From Undaria pinnatifida (taxonomy: Eukaryota > Sar > Phaeophyceae > Laminariales > Alariaceae), in the NCBI GenBank assembly GCA_012845835.1, contig JABAKD010000029.1, positions 3,002,970 to 3,066,969 of the forward strand: 64,000 bases of DNA. Reading direction: 5' to 3'. The notes beneath the pieces are model-generated. The model was not told the origin of the DNA. It made no database searches and saw only the letters and a program-made list of their open reading frames with translations. A program made the position numbers and the translations under genes. This document shows, in pieces, positions 10,552-20,031 of the stretch. Numbering within the stretch: the first letter of the stretch is position 1; every line of letters begins with the position of its first letter.

Positions 10552-10862
10552 CGGTCGCCCCGGTGGCGTATCAGGATATCATCGAGCCTGGTACAGGTCA
10601 GTTTCGTGAGTTCGAACCCCCCCGTGTGCATACCAGTATAAAATTTTGGGGACTTTTTCTTGTGCACAAATTTACTTGCGGAAAGCGCGAGAGCGTGAGT
10701 TAGCAACACTCGATAAAAAATCGACGAGCAAGAGAAAGGATGACACCTGTGACAACGGTTTGTCCAGGAGAGAGCCGGGGGCGCGAAGGGACGACACTGT
10801 GACCAGGGCTTGTCCAGAAGTTGGAAATAAATTGTGTGTAAAGAAAAAAGGAGAAAAAATAG
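10552..10862 (+). mobile_element. tRNA-derived SINE, copy 2
   Basis: Begins with the same cggtcgccccggtggcg head as copy 1. A box TGGCGTATCAGG is at 10564-10575 and B box GAGTTCGAACCCC at 10608-10620. The body matches copy 1 (tttttcttgtgcacaaat, gcgagagcgtgagttagcaac, gggcttgtccagaag). Its A-rich end passes directly into a LINE-like tail (gttaatgtaagaacatc) and a long (CAA)n tract. Confidence 0.8.
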
Positions 10863-10898
10863 TTAATGTAAGAACATCAACAACAACAACAACCACAA

Positions 10899-10936
<38 letters not shown>

Positions 10937-10966
10937 GCAAAAACAAAAACAACAACAACAACAACC

Positions 10967-11006
<40 letters not shown>

Positions 11007-11088
11007 CCACAACAACAACAACAGCAAAAACAACAACAACAGCAACAGCAACAACAACAACAGCAAAAACAGCACCAACAACAACTTC

Positions 11089-11173
<85 letters not shown>

Positions 11174-11195
11174 GCAACAACAACAACAACAACAT
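10863..11195 (+). repeat. (CAA)n microsatellite, about 320 bp
   Basis: Nearly uninterrupted CAA units with occasional CAG, CAT or CCA. It starts after agttaatgtaagaac, the same phrase that precedes the (AAC)n tails of family 1 LINEs. It therefore looks like an expanded retrotransposon tail. The long poly-threonine and poly-leucine reading frames across it are artefacts. Confidence 0.85.
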
Positions 11196-11560
11196 ATTCT
11201 CACGCCTCCGGGTTGACTTGTCGCTGTTAATGCAATGCCGCAGATTTACCTCCGGCCTGTGTTACACAATCGCATGTTTTCGGTTCACCATCACTTACTT
11301 TGACTTTCACGCTTAGCTCGTTGTTGTTGTTCTTGTTGTTGTTAACTCGTACGATGAGCTCGTTCCAGGCACACCCAAAATAATGTGCTTGGTGTCTTCC
11401 TTCGCAACAAAGTTCGATGTTTTTTTTTTTTCGAATAACGAGTTGGAGAATACAATAAAAGTGGCACGGCTGTCGATCACGACACGACATCGCGACAATG
11501 TCGTGACAAGCAGAAGAAACAAAAAATGAAGGTTACCACACCTTGTTTCACTTCCTCTCC
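11196..11560. other. Unassigned spacer
   Basis: Nothing coding recognised. Contains a short inverted (GTT)n run at 11317-11345. Confidence 0.4.
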
Positions 11561-12290
11561 GTGTCATGTGTGTGTGTGTGTTCTTCACATTAAACCGTTC
11601 TTCTACTCGTCGACATCCAGCACACCCAGTGTCCGTACTGATTCTTCACCCTAGAAAGATCAGCTCTGTGGTCACAAGCTACGACACAGAGATAATGCAT
11701 CGTAATGCATTCGACAACGCAATGTCATGCCCTGGTACTGGGTACGACAGGCACAACATACATACCTCAGCAACAGAAATACATTGCATTTTTCAGAAAA
11801 CTCTATTAAATTGAAAGAGAGAATACGAAATAAACAAAAACAAAAACAAAAACAAAATAATATTAAGAAAACACATAAAACAAAGATAAAAATAAAAAAC
11901 AAAAATGAAACAAACAAAATGAAGGGGAAATCGAAGAAACAACCCAACCGGAAAGGAGAGCCAAAGCTCGGAAAAGAAACATAATAAAATAAAATAAAAT
12001 AAAGTAAAGTAAAACCAAAATAAGATAATCCGAACACGAGCCAAAAACCTGGACACGCAAGGAGGGAACAAAGAGGAAAAAATTAACCCAGAAAAAGACG
12101 AAAAGTGCTATGTACCTACTAGTCGGCCTGGTACCTTGCTACCCTGTCTGCCATCTCCTTCCTGCCTTCGTCCACCGCGGTCTCCCTTCTATTCCTCCTG
12201 TTGCCCCCCCTGCCCCCACTCCCTTGGACGGCTTTCCTTCTACTCCTGTTTCCCCCCCTCCCCCCTTTGTGTTCTTCTCATTAAACCAAA
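11561..12290 (-). mobile_element. LINE family 2 copy Y, 5'-truncated deletion derivative
   Basis: Read on the minus strand it starts near 12290 with ggtattttggtttaatgag, continues through the Gly/Arg-coding C-terminal tract of ORF2 (12280-12130), the 3' UTR and an AC-repeat tail at 11566-11581. It is the inverted near-duplicate of 15013-15728, so the two form arms of a 3.4-kb inverted arrangement. Both copies share the same unusual junction at the start of the C-terminal tract, so they descend from the same internally deleted parent. Confidence 0.75.
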
Positions 12291-12332
12291 ATACCTTGTA
12301 AAAGAGAGAAACAACGAAAGAAACCAAGACAA

Positions 12333-12338
12333 AACAAA

Positions 12339-12409
<71 letters not shown>

Positions 12410-12446
12410 ATACATAAATAAATACATAAATAAATACATAAATACA

Positions 12447-12543
<97 letters not shown>

Positions 12544-12590
12544 AAATAAATAAATAAATAAATTAATATATAAATAAACAAATAAATAAA
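12333..12590. repeat. (AAAT)n microsatellite, about 255 bp
   Basis: Almost pure AAAT units with a few ACAT variants. It lies in what should be the 3' UTR of LINE copy X, between its diverging 3' UTR (12591-12730) and copy Y. Frames through it that encode only Ile, Tyr, Leu and Phe are not genes. Confidence 0.9.
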
Positions 12591-13109
12591 AAGGGGAGCC
12601 AAAGCTCGGGAGATAGAAACATACCCCGAGCATGAGCCAAAATGGACATGCAAGGGGGAAAGAAAGGGAAAAAAATACCCCGGAAAAAAGGAAACAAGTA
12701 AAAGAAGGAAGACTGGGAGGGCCAAATAAAACAGGCTCGTCACCTACCCACCATGCAAGACTCCCTTCATAAGGATAAGAAGGGGAAAGAAAAAAGGAAA
12801 GAAAATAAATGAATTCACGGAAAAATCAAAGTACCAAGACATCACATTCCGAGCAGCCGCAGCAGTTGGCGGTACGAGTGGCATAGATAGAAAGGTTCCA
12901 CCTACTAGTCGGCCTGGTACCTTGCTACCCTGTCTGCGGTCTCCTTCCTACTTTCATCTACCGCGGTTTCCCTTCTACTCCTCCTGTCCCCCCCCCTGCC
13001 CCCATACCCTTGTGCGGTGTTCCTTCTACCCCTCCTGCTGCCCCCCCTCCCCCCGTTCCCTTCGACACCACCCACGGCGGATGCGCGGCGCTGTCTACTC
13101 AGCTTTGCC

Positions 13110-14315
13110 TCATCCTCGTGCCACCTGCCCATCCATGAACCGTTCAGCTGCTTCGAGGACCCCCCGGTACCACTTGCCCGCCTTTTTTGCTGCAGTGGAC
13201 CACAGCGCGGTCCCAACTCCAAAAACTAAGGGGGAGTGTTCCGTTGATCCCTCGTTGGCTTTGAACACCCTAAGGTCCTCAGCTATGGCTCTAGGCCAAG
13301 TCTTGAGTTGTCCGCCTGGTTTCGGGTTCTCCCCACCAGCGATCGTCCCGAACATCAACCGACGGGGCAATCGCCCCTTGTGTTGTCGCACCAGGGCCCC
13401 GGCAAAGAAGAGCCGCCGTTTATGGATGGTCGTTTCGATGCTCTCGCATCGTGTCATCCTGAGGGCCTTCGCGTACGAGAGGGTGGTGTGGTCGGTGCGT
13501 AATCGGCGCTGGAAGCCAATGACTCCCAAAAGGACTTCGTGGTGGGCTGATCGGAGCTTGGCGAAGTGGTCCGCATTGAGGGTCCACGTCACACACCCGT
13601 ACAGCAGGGTCTCAATGACCTCGGCCTTCAGCATGCGGACTTTCAGACTAAGCGGGGCGGTCGTCCTATCATACAATTCCGGGCCGAACCGTTTGAGGCA
13701 TGCCCGCATGAGACGGATCCGTCGTTCGATTTCGAGCGAGAGGTCAGCGCTTTCGTGGATAATGCCGCCTAGGTATAAAAACTGGGTCGTCTGTTTATAC
13801 CTCTGGCCTGATGCTTCGATCGCGAGCGGTGGGGCGAGGGATGTCTGGTCCGGTGTTCGTAGCAGCATCGTCTCTGTCTTCTTTTCCGATACCGTGAGGC
13901 CTGCTGCTTCGAAGACAGTCACGATGACTGTCATCATTTTAGCAAGGCCTTCCGCCGACTTCGAAACAATTCCTGCGTCATCTGCGTACAACATGCCCCA
14001 CACAGCCCTTTGCACGCATGCCAACGGTTCCTCTTTTCCGACTACACTGCCCTCTTCGAGGTGAACCAAATCCCCTACGATGCTTTCGTCTTTGCTGAAG
14101 CGTACCAGCACGACGTGTATCGCAGCAGCGAAGAACACGTTGAACAGTAACGGTGATAGCACGCAGCCTTGCCGCAGTCCCTGGGTGACATTAAACCAAT
14201 CCGAGTGCTCGCCGTCATCCGCACGCACGCGAGCCCGCATGCCTTCGTGGAAGTTGCGGATAACTGTGCGCATCTTGGTTGGTACGTCAAGGCGTGTGAG
14301 TACCTCCCACAACAC
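13110..14315 (-). pseudogene. Reverse transcriptase core and C-terminus of LINE copy X
   Basis: A 400-codon open frame. It begins inside motif 3 ([17 protein letters not shown]), contains [18 protein letters not shown] and the catalytic [11 protein letters not shown] motif (about residues 85-95), then [47 protein letters not shown] and [20 protein letters not shown]. It encodes the polymerase palm, thumb and C-terminal domain of an APE-type LINE. The upstream third of the domain lies beyond the Z insert at 15729-16026. The catalytic aspartates are present, but the gene is disrupted and 5'-truncated. Confidence 0.88.
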
Positions 14316-14480
14316 TTCCGTTCTCCTTCGGCCTGCCCCGTCCTTGGGGTGGGCCGAGGAAGCCCGCGAGGACCTGCAGCGGTCTAGCGGCAGTCACACG
14401 GGCATCGAGCCTCGGGCTGGGTAGAGAGGGAACCTTGCGCGGTCTGGCTAGTGAACTGCTCACTCTAAGGACCGCGTGGG

Positions 14481-14795
14481 GTGGTGGTGATGGGTTTTCT
14501 TTTTAACCCCGACGCCGAGGAGTTCATCCCCGGGGCAGGACGGGTACATCACCACAGCAGAGAGCGCAGCGTGGGCAGCTTGGGGAGTGGAGAGGCTGGC
14601 CACCGCGTGGGTACGCATGCACGACAGGAAGGATGGGAGTGTCGGCGTTGGCTGGGACGGCTGCACCCAGCCAGCGGAAACCAAGGCGCGAACCGGGCTA
14701 CGAAACGGAGAGCCACAATCATTACATTAATAGAGAAAAAAGAAACAACAGAAACAGAAACGGAGGAGGGGACGAGCCTCTCGTCGGCTGGCTGA
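14481..14795 (+). pseudogene. N-terminal ORF of LINE family 2 with PAM2-like motif
   Basis: An open frame of about 100 codons, with an ATG at 14490 followed by GFLFNPDAEEFIPGAG. This matches the PAM2 pattern (L/F-N-P-x-A-x-E-F-x-P) by which some proteins bind the MLLE domain of cytoplasmic poly(A)-binding protein. The rest is Arg- and Gly-rich without a known domain. It is in a different frame from the downstream endonuclease, so either it is a short ORF1 or a frameshift separates one original ORF. The motif is seen in the sequence; PABP binding is an inference. Confidence 0.55.
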
Positions 14796-15033
14796 GAAAG
14801 CAGCACGCGAGACTCGTAAGAGACGGAAGGCGGCACTTGTGGCGGTAGCGACCTACAACGTGCGTACCCTGGCCGTAAAGGGGAAGAACGGGTATGGGCA
14901 TGACGAGCGTGTACTGGCGAAAGGCCAGAAACTCGGCTGTGACTTCATTGGCCTGCAGGAAACTCGACGGCCCGGCAACACGAGATTCAGTGCAGCTGGA
15001 TACCAAGTTTTTTGCTCAGGTATTTTGGCTTAA
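14765..15033 (+). pseudogene. Start of APE-type endonuclease of LINE family 2
   Basis: A basic stretch (RRLAEKAARETRKRRKAAL) leads into VAVATYNVRTLAVKGKNG, HDERVLAKGQKLGCDFIGLQETRRPG and FSAAGYQVFCSGILA, then a stop. TYNVRTL and the QET motif, with the metal-binding glutamate, are hallmarks of the exonuclease/endonuclease/phosphatase fold that nicks target DNA in LINEs. Only the first quarter of the domain is present; the frame ends at the deletion junction. Confidence 0.85.
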
Positions 15034-15728
15034 TGAGAAGAACACAAAGGCGGGAGGGGGGGAAACAGGAGGAGTAGAAGGAAAGCCGTCCAAGGGAATG
15101 GGGGCAGGGGGGGCAACAGGAGGAATAGAAGGGAGACCGCGGTGGACGAAGGCAGGAAGGAGATGGCAGACAGGGTAGCAAGGTACCAGGCCGACTAGTA
15201 GGTACATAGCACTTTTCGTCTTTTTCTGGGGTATTTTTTTCCCCTTTGTTCCCTCCTTCCGTGTCCAGGTTTTTGGCTCGTGTTCGGATTATCTTATTTT
15301 GGTTTTACTTTACTTTATTTTATTTCATTTTATTATGTTTCTTTTCCGAGCTTTGGCTCTCCTTTCCGGTTGGGTTGTTTCTTCGATTTCCCCTTCATTT
15401 TGTTTGTTTCATTTTTGTTTTATTTTTATCTTTGTTTTTATTTGTTTTCTTATTTTGTTCTTGTTTTTTGTTTTTGTTTTTGTTTTTGTTTATTTCGTAT
15501 TTCTCTCTTCCAATGTATTTCTGTTGCTGACGTATGTATGTTGTGCCTGTCGTACCCAGTACTAGGGCATGACATTGCGTTGTCGAATGCATTACGATGC
15601 ATTATCTCTGTGTCGTAGCTTGTGACCACAGAGCTGATCTTTCTAGGGTGAAGAATCAGTACGGACACTGGGTGTGCTGGATGTCGACGAGTAGAAGAAC
15701 GGTTTAATGTGAAGAACACACACACACA

Positions 15729-16026
15729 CACAACAGTTCCCGGTCGACAGAGTCGTACGCTTTCTGCAGATCGATGAAGCACATGTACAGGGGGATTTTC
15801 CTCTGTCGTCCGAGCTCTTGCAACCGGCGCACGACAAACAGCATGTCGACCGTCGACCGTGCGGGACGGAAGCCGCACTGTTCTTCAGGAAGTATTTCCT
15901 CGGCCTCGCAGTAGTTGCTCAGGCGGGACGCAACGATTTTCAACAATATTTTGCCTGCGTGGGCAACAAGCGAGATCCCTCTGTAATTGTTGCAATCAGT
16001 TCGATCCTTTTTTTTGTGAAGGGTCT
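15729..16026 (-). pseudogene. N-terminal RT segment of LINE copy X
   Basis: The conceptual product runs [56 protein letters not shown] and [16 protein letters not shown]. It stops exactly at insertion Z, and the next codon continues at 14309 in the same frame. It supplies the fingers and motif A region ([12 protein letters not shown], with the first catalytic aspartate) of the RT. Confidence 0.85.
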
Positions 16027-16156
16027 TGATGATGTGTGTGTGTTCTTCACATTAAACCGTTCTTCTACTCGTCGACATCCAGCACACCCAGTGTCCGTAC
16101 TGATTCTTCACCCTAGAAAGATCAGCCCTGTGGTCACAAGCTACGACACAGAGTAT
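16027..16156 (-). mobile_element. LINE family 2 copy W, last 130 bp
   Basis: Matches the final part of the family 2 3' UTR (also at 11575-11690 on the plus strand and 15600-15728 inverted) with an AC-repeat tail at 16027-16036. It interrupts the RT of copy X between codons for DAI and IKTL. A clean target duplication could not be defined. Confidence 0.75.
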
Positions 16157-16178
16157 AGCATCTTTCCATTGCTGTCAT

Positions 16179-17199
16179 GGGTAGTATCGTCGATAAGTAT
16201 GTACAAGTAAGATAGCTTCTTTTTCTTTTTTGTTTTCGTGATGATTTTCGGCAGTTTCAACCCACACTCGACTAGTCTACGATATCTCGAAATCTTGTAA
16301 GAAAAGGCCCCTCATGCGGTTCTTTGCCGACGGCCACGGAGAAAAACCGCGCGCCAAAAGTATAATCAGTTCCCAAACCCCACAAAACAGCTGGCTAAAA
16401 AAAAACGTCTTACGTCGAACTCGTCGTACTTAATCCAGGGGTACGCGCGGCAAAAGTTGGGACGGGAACGTGTGGTCGGGACGGGACGGGAGCGAGGAAT
16501 CGTGGGATAAATTTGCCGCGATTTCCCGGCCGTCCCGTCGTTGTGGTTCCTGTTCCCATCGCCTCTACCATCCCGCCGTAAAAGGTTCCTTGTTCGAGTC
16601 TCAACTGTTTTCCGTCCCCAGCTCTGCCCAGATGTTCCTTGCTGTAACATGTTGTAGTTTTCTCACACCTCGCGTAATCAAGTTCGTGGTCACGGGATAG
16701 GCTCTGGAGTCACTCTGGACTGGAAGAATAAGCCCCCGTGTGGGAAAAAATAACACGAACCGAGAGTGACACATACATGTATACTATAGACTATACCTGG
16801 TATATCGTACACGGGGCGATCATTGATAATTTTATAACTAATTTTCAAGGACGTCGGCCGTGAGTTTGACGAATTTCAGGTCACTACTCATCTTTGCAAG
16901 CTGCGTTGTTGGTACTCGTACTATACTATATGATGAGTGAGTTTTTATTGGGAGGTGTCTTATTTTTGTATGGTGGTTTTTGGTTCGATTGCTCTTTTTT
17001 CACAGTGCATGCCCGCGGGTCGTCACTCTGACAACACTCCAGACAGCAGGCGCGTTCGTCTGTACTCTGACAACACTCCAGACAGCAGGCGCGATTACCG
17101 TGAGGTTCGTACGTGTGCAGGCAGCCCAACCGCTTTAGTTTGTACTGCGAGTTGGTTAGTTGTGGAACGGGGGAACTTCTATGCCTGTAGTTGAGTGGG
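16179..17199. other. Spacer with LINE tail relic and short duplications
   Basis: No gene. It includes a C/G-rich low-complexity block at 16455-16600 with many gggacggga-type words (compare 22720-22960). It also has a minus-strand family 1 LINE terminal relic (16650-16727), a diverged minus-strand copy of the shared terminal module (16850-16935), and two near-identical units ctgacaacactccagacagc at 17028 and 17067. Confidence 0.5.
16650..16727 (-). mobile_element. LINE family 1 copy g, terminal relic
   Basis: The reverse complement shows ctccagagtgactccagagcc, a cgtgaccacgaacttgatta segment and a decayed acaac tail, the same order as the 3' ends of the other family 1 copies. Confidence 0.65.
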
Positions 17200-17203
17200 T
17201 ACC

Positions 17204-17473
17204 TGTTAAGATACGGCCTCGAAAGGCCTGTAGGTATCCGAATTTGAGATCATTTGGATGGGTTTCGTATGATAAGGTTGGCGGTTTATATTCGGGGAAA
17301 TTAGGAATTAGATCGGAGGCACGCGCCTCCGATCTCAGAAGCTATCCCGGGCTCTGGTGGAAACGAATAAAGCTACATCTCTACGAAGGAACGAAAGTGA
17401 GTACTCTCCGAGGACCTGCTCAATTGGCAGACCTGCAGGGGACACTCTGTGTCTCCCACCTATTAATTTCACA
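17204..17473. repeat. Left LTR of the TRIM
   Basis: 270 bp, TG...CA bounded, apparently identical to the right LTR. It contains a 24-bp palindrome centred near 17323 (gatcggaggc-acgc-gcctccgatc), present in both LTRs. Confidence 0.88.
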
Positions 17474-18122
17474 AGTGGCGTCGTCGGCAGGACGGAAAAA
17501 AAACCTCTCGAGCCGACGCCCTCCTCAGCCCAGAGCCGGGGGGCGACCATTGTACGGGTCTGTGTGTCATCTTTTATGTTTTGTGTGTTGTATTTGTTCT
17601 GATTTTTTTTGTCTAAACACTTCCTCCCCTAGCGGGGCTGTAGGTGTTGACATCTTCCATCCCGGGTATTCGTCGTTTCCTCGTCTAACCCCCCGCCTTG
17701 CCGATGGCCCGCGGGAGGTTTTTCGCATGACTTCTCCCTTGTGTTAGCGCCTGTGTTCCCCTCCATATCGACGAGGGCTCGCCTCGCCATAGTACCTTTT
17801 CTGTGGTTGGTTTACCGTAGAGCCTTTCCTGCCCCCCCCCCGCCACACCGGCGGCATGCGGCAGGTTCTAGAGCCTTTTCTGCCCCCCCGCCACGCCGGC
17901 GGCATGCGGCAAGTTTATGATGGGTGACTATTGCCTTGCTGTAGGGTCTGCTTTTCTTTCTACTGCTTTTCTTCGCGTGTTCCTGGCTCCATAGCCAGAC
18001 GGTTAGAGGTGTGGGAGTGGGGTTTGAGGAGCCGCATCTTCGACTCATGGTCTAGTTCGTAGAACCGGAGTTTCCCCGAATCTCCCATATTTCTGCATAT
18101 GCGACTCATCAGGGTGGGCTAG
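17474..18122. other. Interior of the TRIM
   Basis: No retroviral domain is visible in any frame. It has a tandem duplication of a ccgccac-ccggcggcatgcggca block (17837-17868 and 17888-17910). A tRNA-like stretch at about 17988-18055 has weak matches to A and B boxes; I do not call it a gene. Confidence 0.6.
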
Positions 18123-18392
18123 TGTTAAGATACGGCCTCGAAAGGCCTGTAGGTATCCGAATTTGAGATCATTTGGATGGGTTTCGTATGATAAGGTTGG
18201 CGGTTTATATTCGGGGAAATTAGGAATTAGATCGGAGGCACGCGCCTCCGATCTCAGAAGCTATCCCGGGCTCTGGTGGAAACGAATAAAGCTACATCTC
18301 TACGAAGGAACGAAAGTGAGTACTCTCCGAGGACCTGCTCAATTGGCAGACCTGCAGGGGACACTCTGTGTCTCCCACCTATTAATTTCACA
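18123..18392. repeat. Right LTR of the TRIM
   Basis: Apparently identical over 270 bp to the left LTR, followed by the TACC target duplication. Confidence 0.88.
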
Positions 18393-18536
18393 TACCCACG
18401 ACAATGTGAGTTCAGTTTGCACATTCACTTGTACGCCTTCTCCTTCGTATCGTGCGTTTTTAGGCTGGAAAGCGTAGTATTTCCCGGACGAATTTCGATT
18501 TCATTTGGTTTTTTCGCATCTTCTCGGGGCCTCCAG

Positions 18537-18640
18537 CACCTTATAATAATTGGGTGACCACAGACTCTAATAATTGTGTGACCACAGACTCTATTAATAG
18601 ATGTTTGACCAGAGTTAATGTGAGACAACAACAACATACT
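18537..18640 (+). mobile_element. LINE-like terminal module, triplicated, with (AAC) tail
   Basis: Three successive units with gtgaccacagactct-like words end in gagttaatgtgagacaacaacaac. That is the phrase that ends family 1 LINEs. Probably a short relic with an amplified end. Confidence 0.55.
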
Positions 18641-19158
18641 CGTATTATACTTCGAAGTATAGCTGAAGGAAAAGTCGTACATGTATCCGCCAAAAAAATA
18701 TATGTACACACGTGAAACACTCGGATGTCAGCGTACGTACGCAACAAGCCTGTGTTCTGGCACATGGGTTTCAAGACTCGCAGCTGAAACTACCCTCAAC
18801 AACACCGCATGCCACCCAGGAAACAACCCAATGCACAAATAAATCCGAGTAAAATTACAAAAAACAAAAAAATAAGAAAGAAAAAAACGAGCGAAGAAAT
18901 AAAAAAAGGACCCCTCCCAATTTCTTTTTGTTCACCCACATAGCATAGTACAACAAGTACCAACAAGCAGGGATTCAAAATATGAGTACTGACTCGAAAT
19001 TCGTCGAACTCACACCTGACGTCCTGAAAATATATACAGTACATGTATTTAAATATTAGAGTGACAGCGTATCAATGTGGAACCGTGGGTTCGTGTCCCA
19101 CAGAGTTTTTAATCCTTTATGGGGTGGGAGTAGATGACTTTAATTCTTGAATGCTGTA
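18641..19158. other. Unassigned AT-rich spacer
   Basis: No gene. The stretch 18900-19030 resembles 20090-20215 (cctcccaattt, gtaccaacaa, ttcgtcgaactcac, ctgacgtcct) and carries a diverged copy of the shared terminal module. Confidence 0.45.
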
Positions 19159-19162
19159 TTAA

Positions 19163-19244
19163 CCCCTTTACAACTGGAAACCCATTTTTGGGGACAAAAT
19201 TACTTGGATTTAGTACAGGGAGAGGTTCGGGGGCTCTAAAGGGG
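19163..19244. mobile_element. piggyBac-like MITE, 82 bp
   Basis: Terminal inverted repeats CCCCTTTA / TAAAGGGG (19163-19170 and 19237-19244) are flanked on both sides by TTAA (19159-19162 and 19245-19248), the target duplication typical of piggyBac-type transposition. Non-coding and very small. Confidence 0.7.
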
Positions 19245-19352
19245 TTAAGAGCAACATATAGATAACTAATAATATTCTGTATTCGTACTCTTCCCGATAT
19301 TTTATCCCCCGGGGGGAGAAAAACAAAACAAGCCGCCGACCATGCATATAAT

Positions 19353-19853
19353 CTTCTCTCTTTCTTTCCTTGCTTTCTTGTCTAGTCTTTTCTTGCTTTT
19401 CTTGTCTTTTTCTTCTCTTTGCTTGCCTTTTTCGTCCTGTTTCGTTTTTCTTCTCTTTTCTTTCCTTTCCTTTATCTTCTTTTCTTTTCTTTGTTTCTAT
19501 TTCTCCAATTGACTTATGCCTGTCGTGCGTATGCGTAGTGATAGATACTACGTGTAATATATACGTGGTAGTCTTCCTTGGGTGGCAATCGGAATATTTG
19601 GTTTCTCCAGGCGTGAGTAGTGAGACGTATGCACCGGCCTGGACCTGGCACATCGTAGACTGACTCCCGATTTCACTTTTATATGTTTCTGGTGGAGGCA
19701 TGAATTGCGTCAACTGTGATATATGTGTGTACCACCTTGGGTTGTGTGTGTTTTTCCCTGGGGTATTCCTCAGCTCCAGAGTGACCGGAGCCTGTCCTGT
19801 GACCACGGACTTGATTATGCGAGTTAATGTGAGAACAACAACAACAACAACAA
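19353..19853 (+). mobile_element. LINE family 1 copy f, 3' UTR only
   Basis: 5'-truncated copy beginning in the polypyrimidine tract. It includes the conserved gcgtagtgatagatactacg block and the terminal module, and ends in an (AAC)n tail at 19834-19853. Nearly identical to copy b. Confidence 0.85.
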
Positions 19854-19926
19854 TGATAGAGCCGTATAGTGGAAACTACAGCAGTATTAATAATAAGTTT
19901 ATAAAATAGATGTGATGTTTCACCTA

Positions 19927-20031
19927 TTACGGGGGACCATAGTAAATAGGACCAAATATTGTTAGTCAAAATAGGGAAATATATTGGTTTTTGTCTCTAC
20001 CGTAGGTCCTATTTACTATGGTCCCCCGTAA
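19927..20031. mobile_element. mariner/Stowaway-like MITE, 105 bp
   Basis: Perfect 27-bp terminal inverted repeats (19927-19953 and 20005-20031) starting TTACGGGGGACC are flanked by TA on both sides (19925-19926 and 20032-20033). The TA duplication and high-identity arms fit a Tc1/mariner-type non-autonomous element. Perfect arms suggest recent activity. Confidence 0.82.

Larger units (their letters stand above)
14315..15728 (+). mobile_element. LINE family 2 element Z: internally deleted, inserted in RT of copy X
   Basis: A plus-strand 1.4-kb element flanked by the 7-bp direct repeat CACAACA (14308-14314 and 15729-15735). It has a 5' region with a PAM2-like peptide (14490-14540), the first 60 or so codons of the endonuclease (14839-15012), an abrupt junction at about 15013 to the Gly/Arg C-terminal tract, the 3' UTR (15200-15715) and an AC-repeat tail (15716-15728). 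RT is absent, so it must have moved with enzyme supplied by a full-length relative. It is structurally a non-autonomous deletion derivative of the LINE. Confidence 0.88.
12591..16178 (-). mobile_element. LINE family 2 copy X, split by two later insertions
   Basis: A minus-strand LINE. The order on the minus strand is: start of the RT domain (16178-16157, PQQWKDAI with one stop), insertion W (16027-16156), RT continuation (16026-15729), insertion Z (14315-15728), RT core and C-terminus (14314-13110), a frameshifted Gly/Arg tract (13135-12905) and a 3' UTR to about 12591. When the two inserts are left out the reading frame is continuous across both junctions apart from one stop codon, so X was fairly young when hit. 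Its 5' end, including the endonuclease, is missing. Confidence 0.85.
17204..18392. mobile_element. TRIM: miniature LTR retroelement with identical LTRs
   Basis: Two apparently identical 270-bp direct repeats (17204-17473 and 18123-18392) start TGTTAAG and end TTTCACA. They are flanked by the 4-bp duplication TACC (17200-17203 and 18393-18396). The interior is only 649 bp with no gag or pol. A possible primer-binding site, TGGCGTCGTCGGCAGG, starts 2 bp after the left LTR, and the tract before the right LTR (agggtgggctag) is only partly purine. This is the layout of a terminal-repeat retrotransposon in miniature, mobilised by another element's proteins. Identical LTRs indicate recent insertion. 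Confidence 0.88.

Noticed and set aside
10646-11230. 194-codon poly-Thr reading frame and its poly-Leu/Val antisense frames
   Set aside because: They are simply the translation of a CAA microsatellite.
12139-12743. Minus-strand frames of 164-167 residues made of Ile, Tyr, Leu and Phe
   Set aside because: Translation of an AAAT microsatellite, not membrane proteins.
12922-14064. 380-codon plus-strand open frame
   Set aside because: Exactly antisense to the LINE reverse transcriptase, with no domain of its own.
16455-16600. GC-rich gggacggga repeats as a regulatory island
   Set aside because: The same simple sequence recurs at 22725-22960 without any gene nearby, so it is treated as low-complexity DNA.
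17988-18055. tRNA gene inside the TRIM
   Set aside because: Only weak A and B box matches and no convincing cloverleaf.
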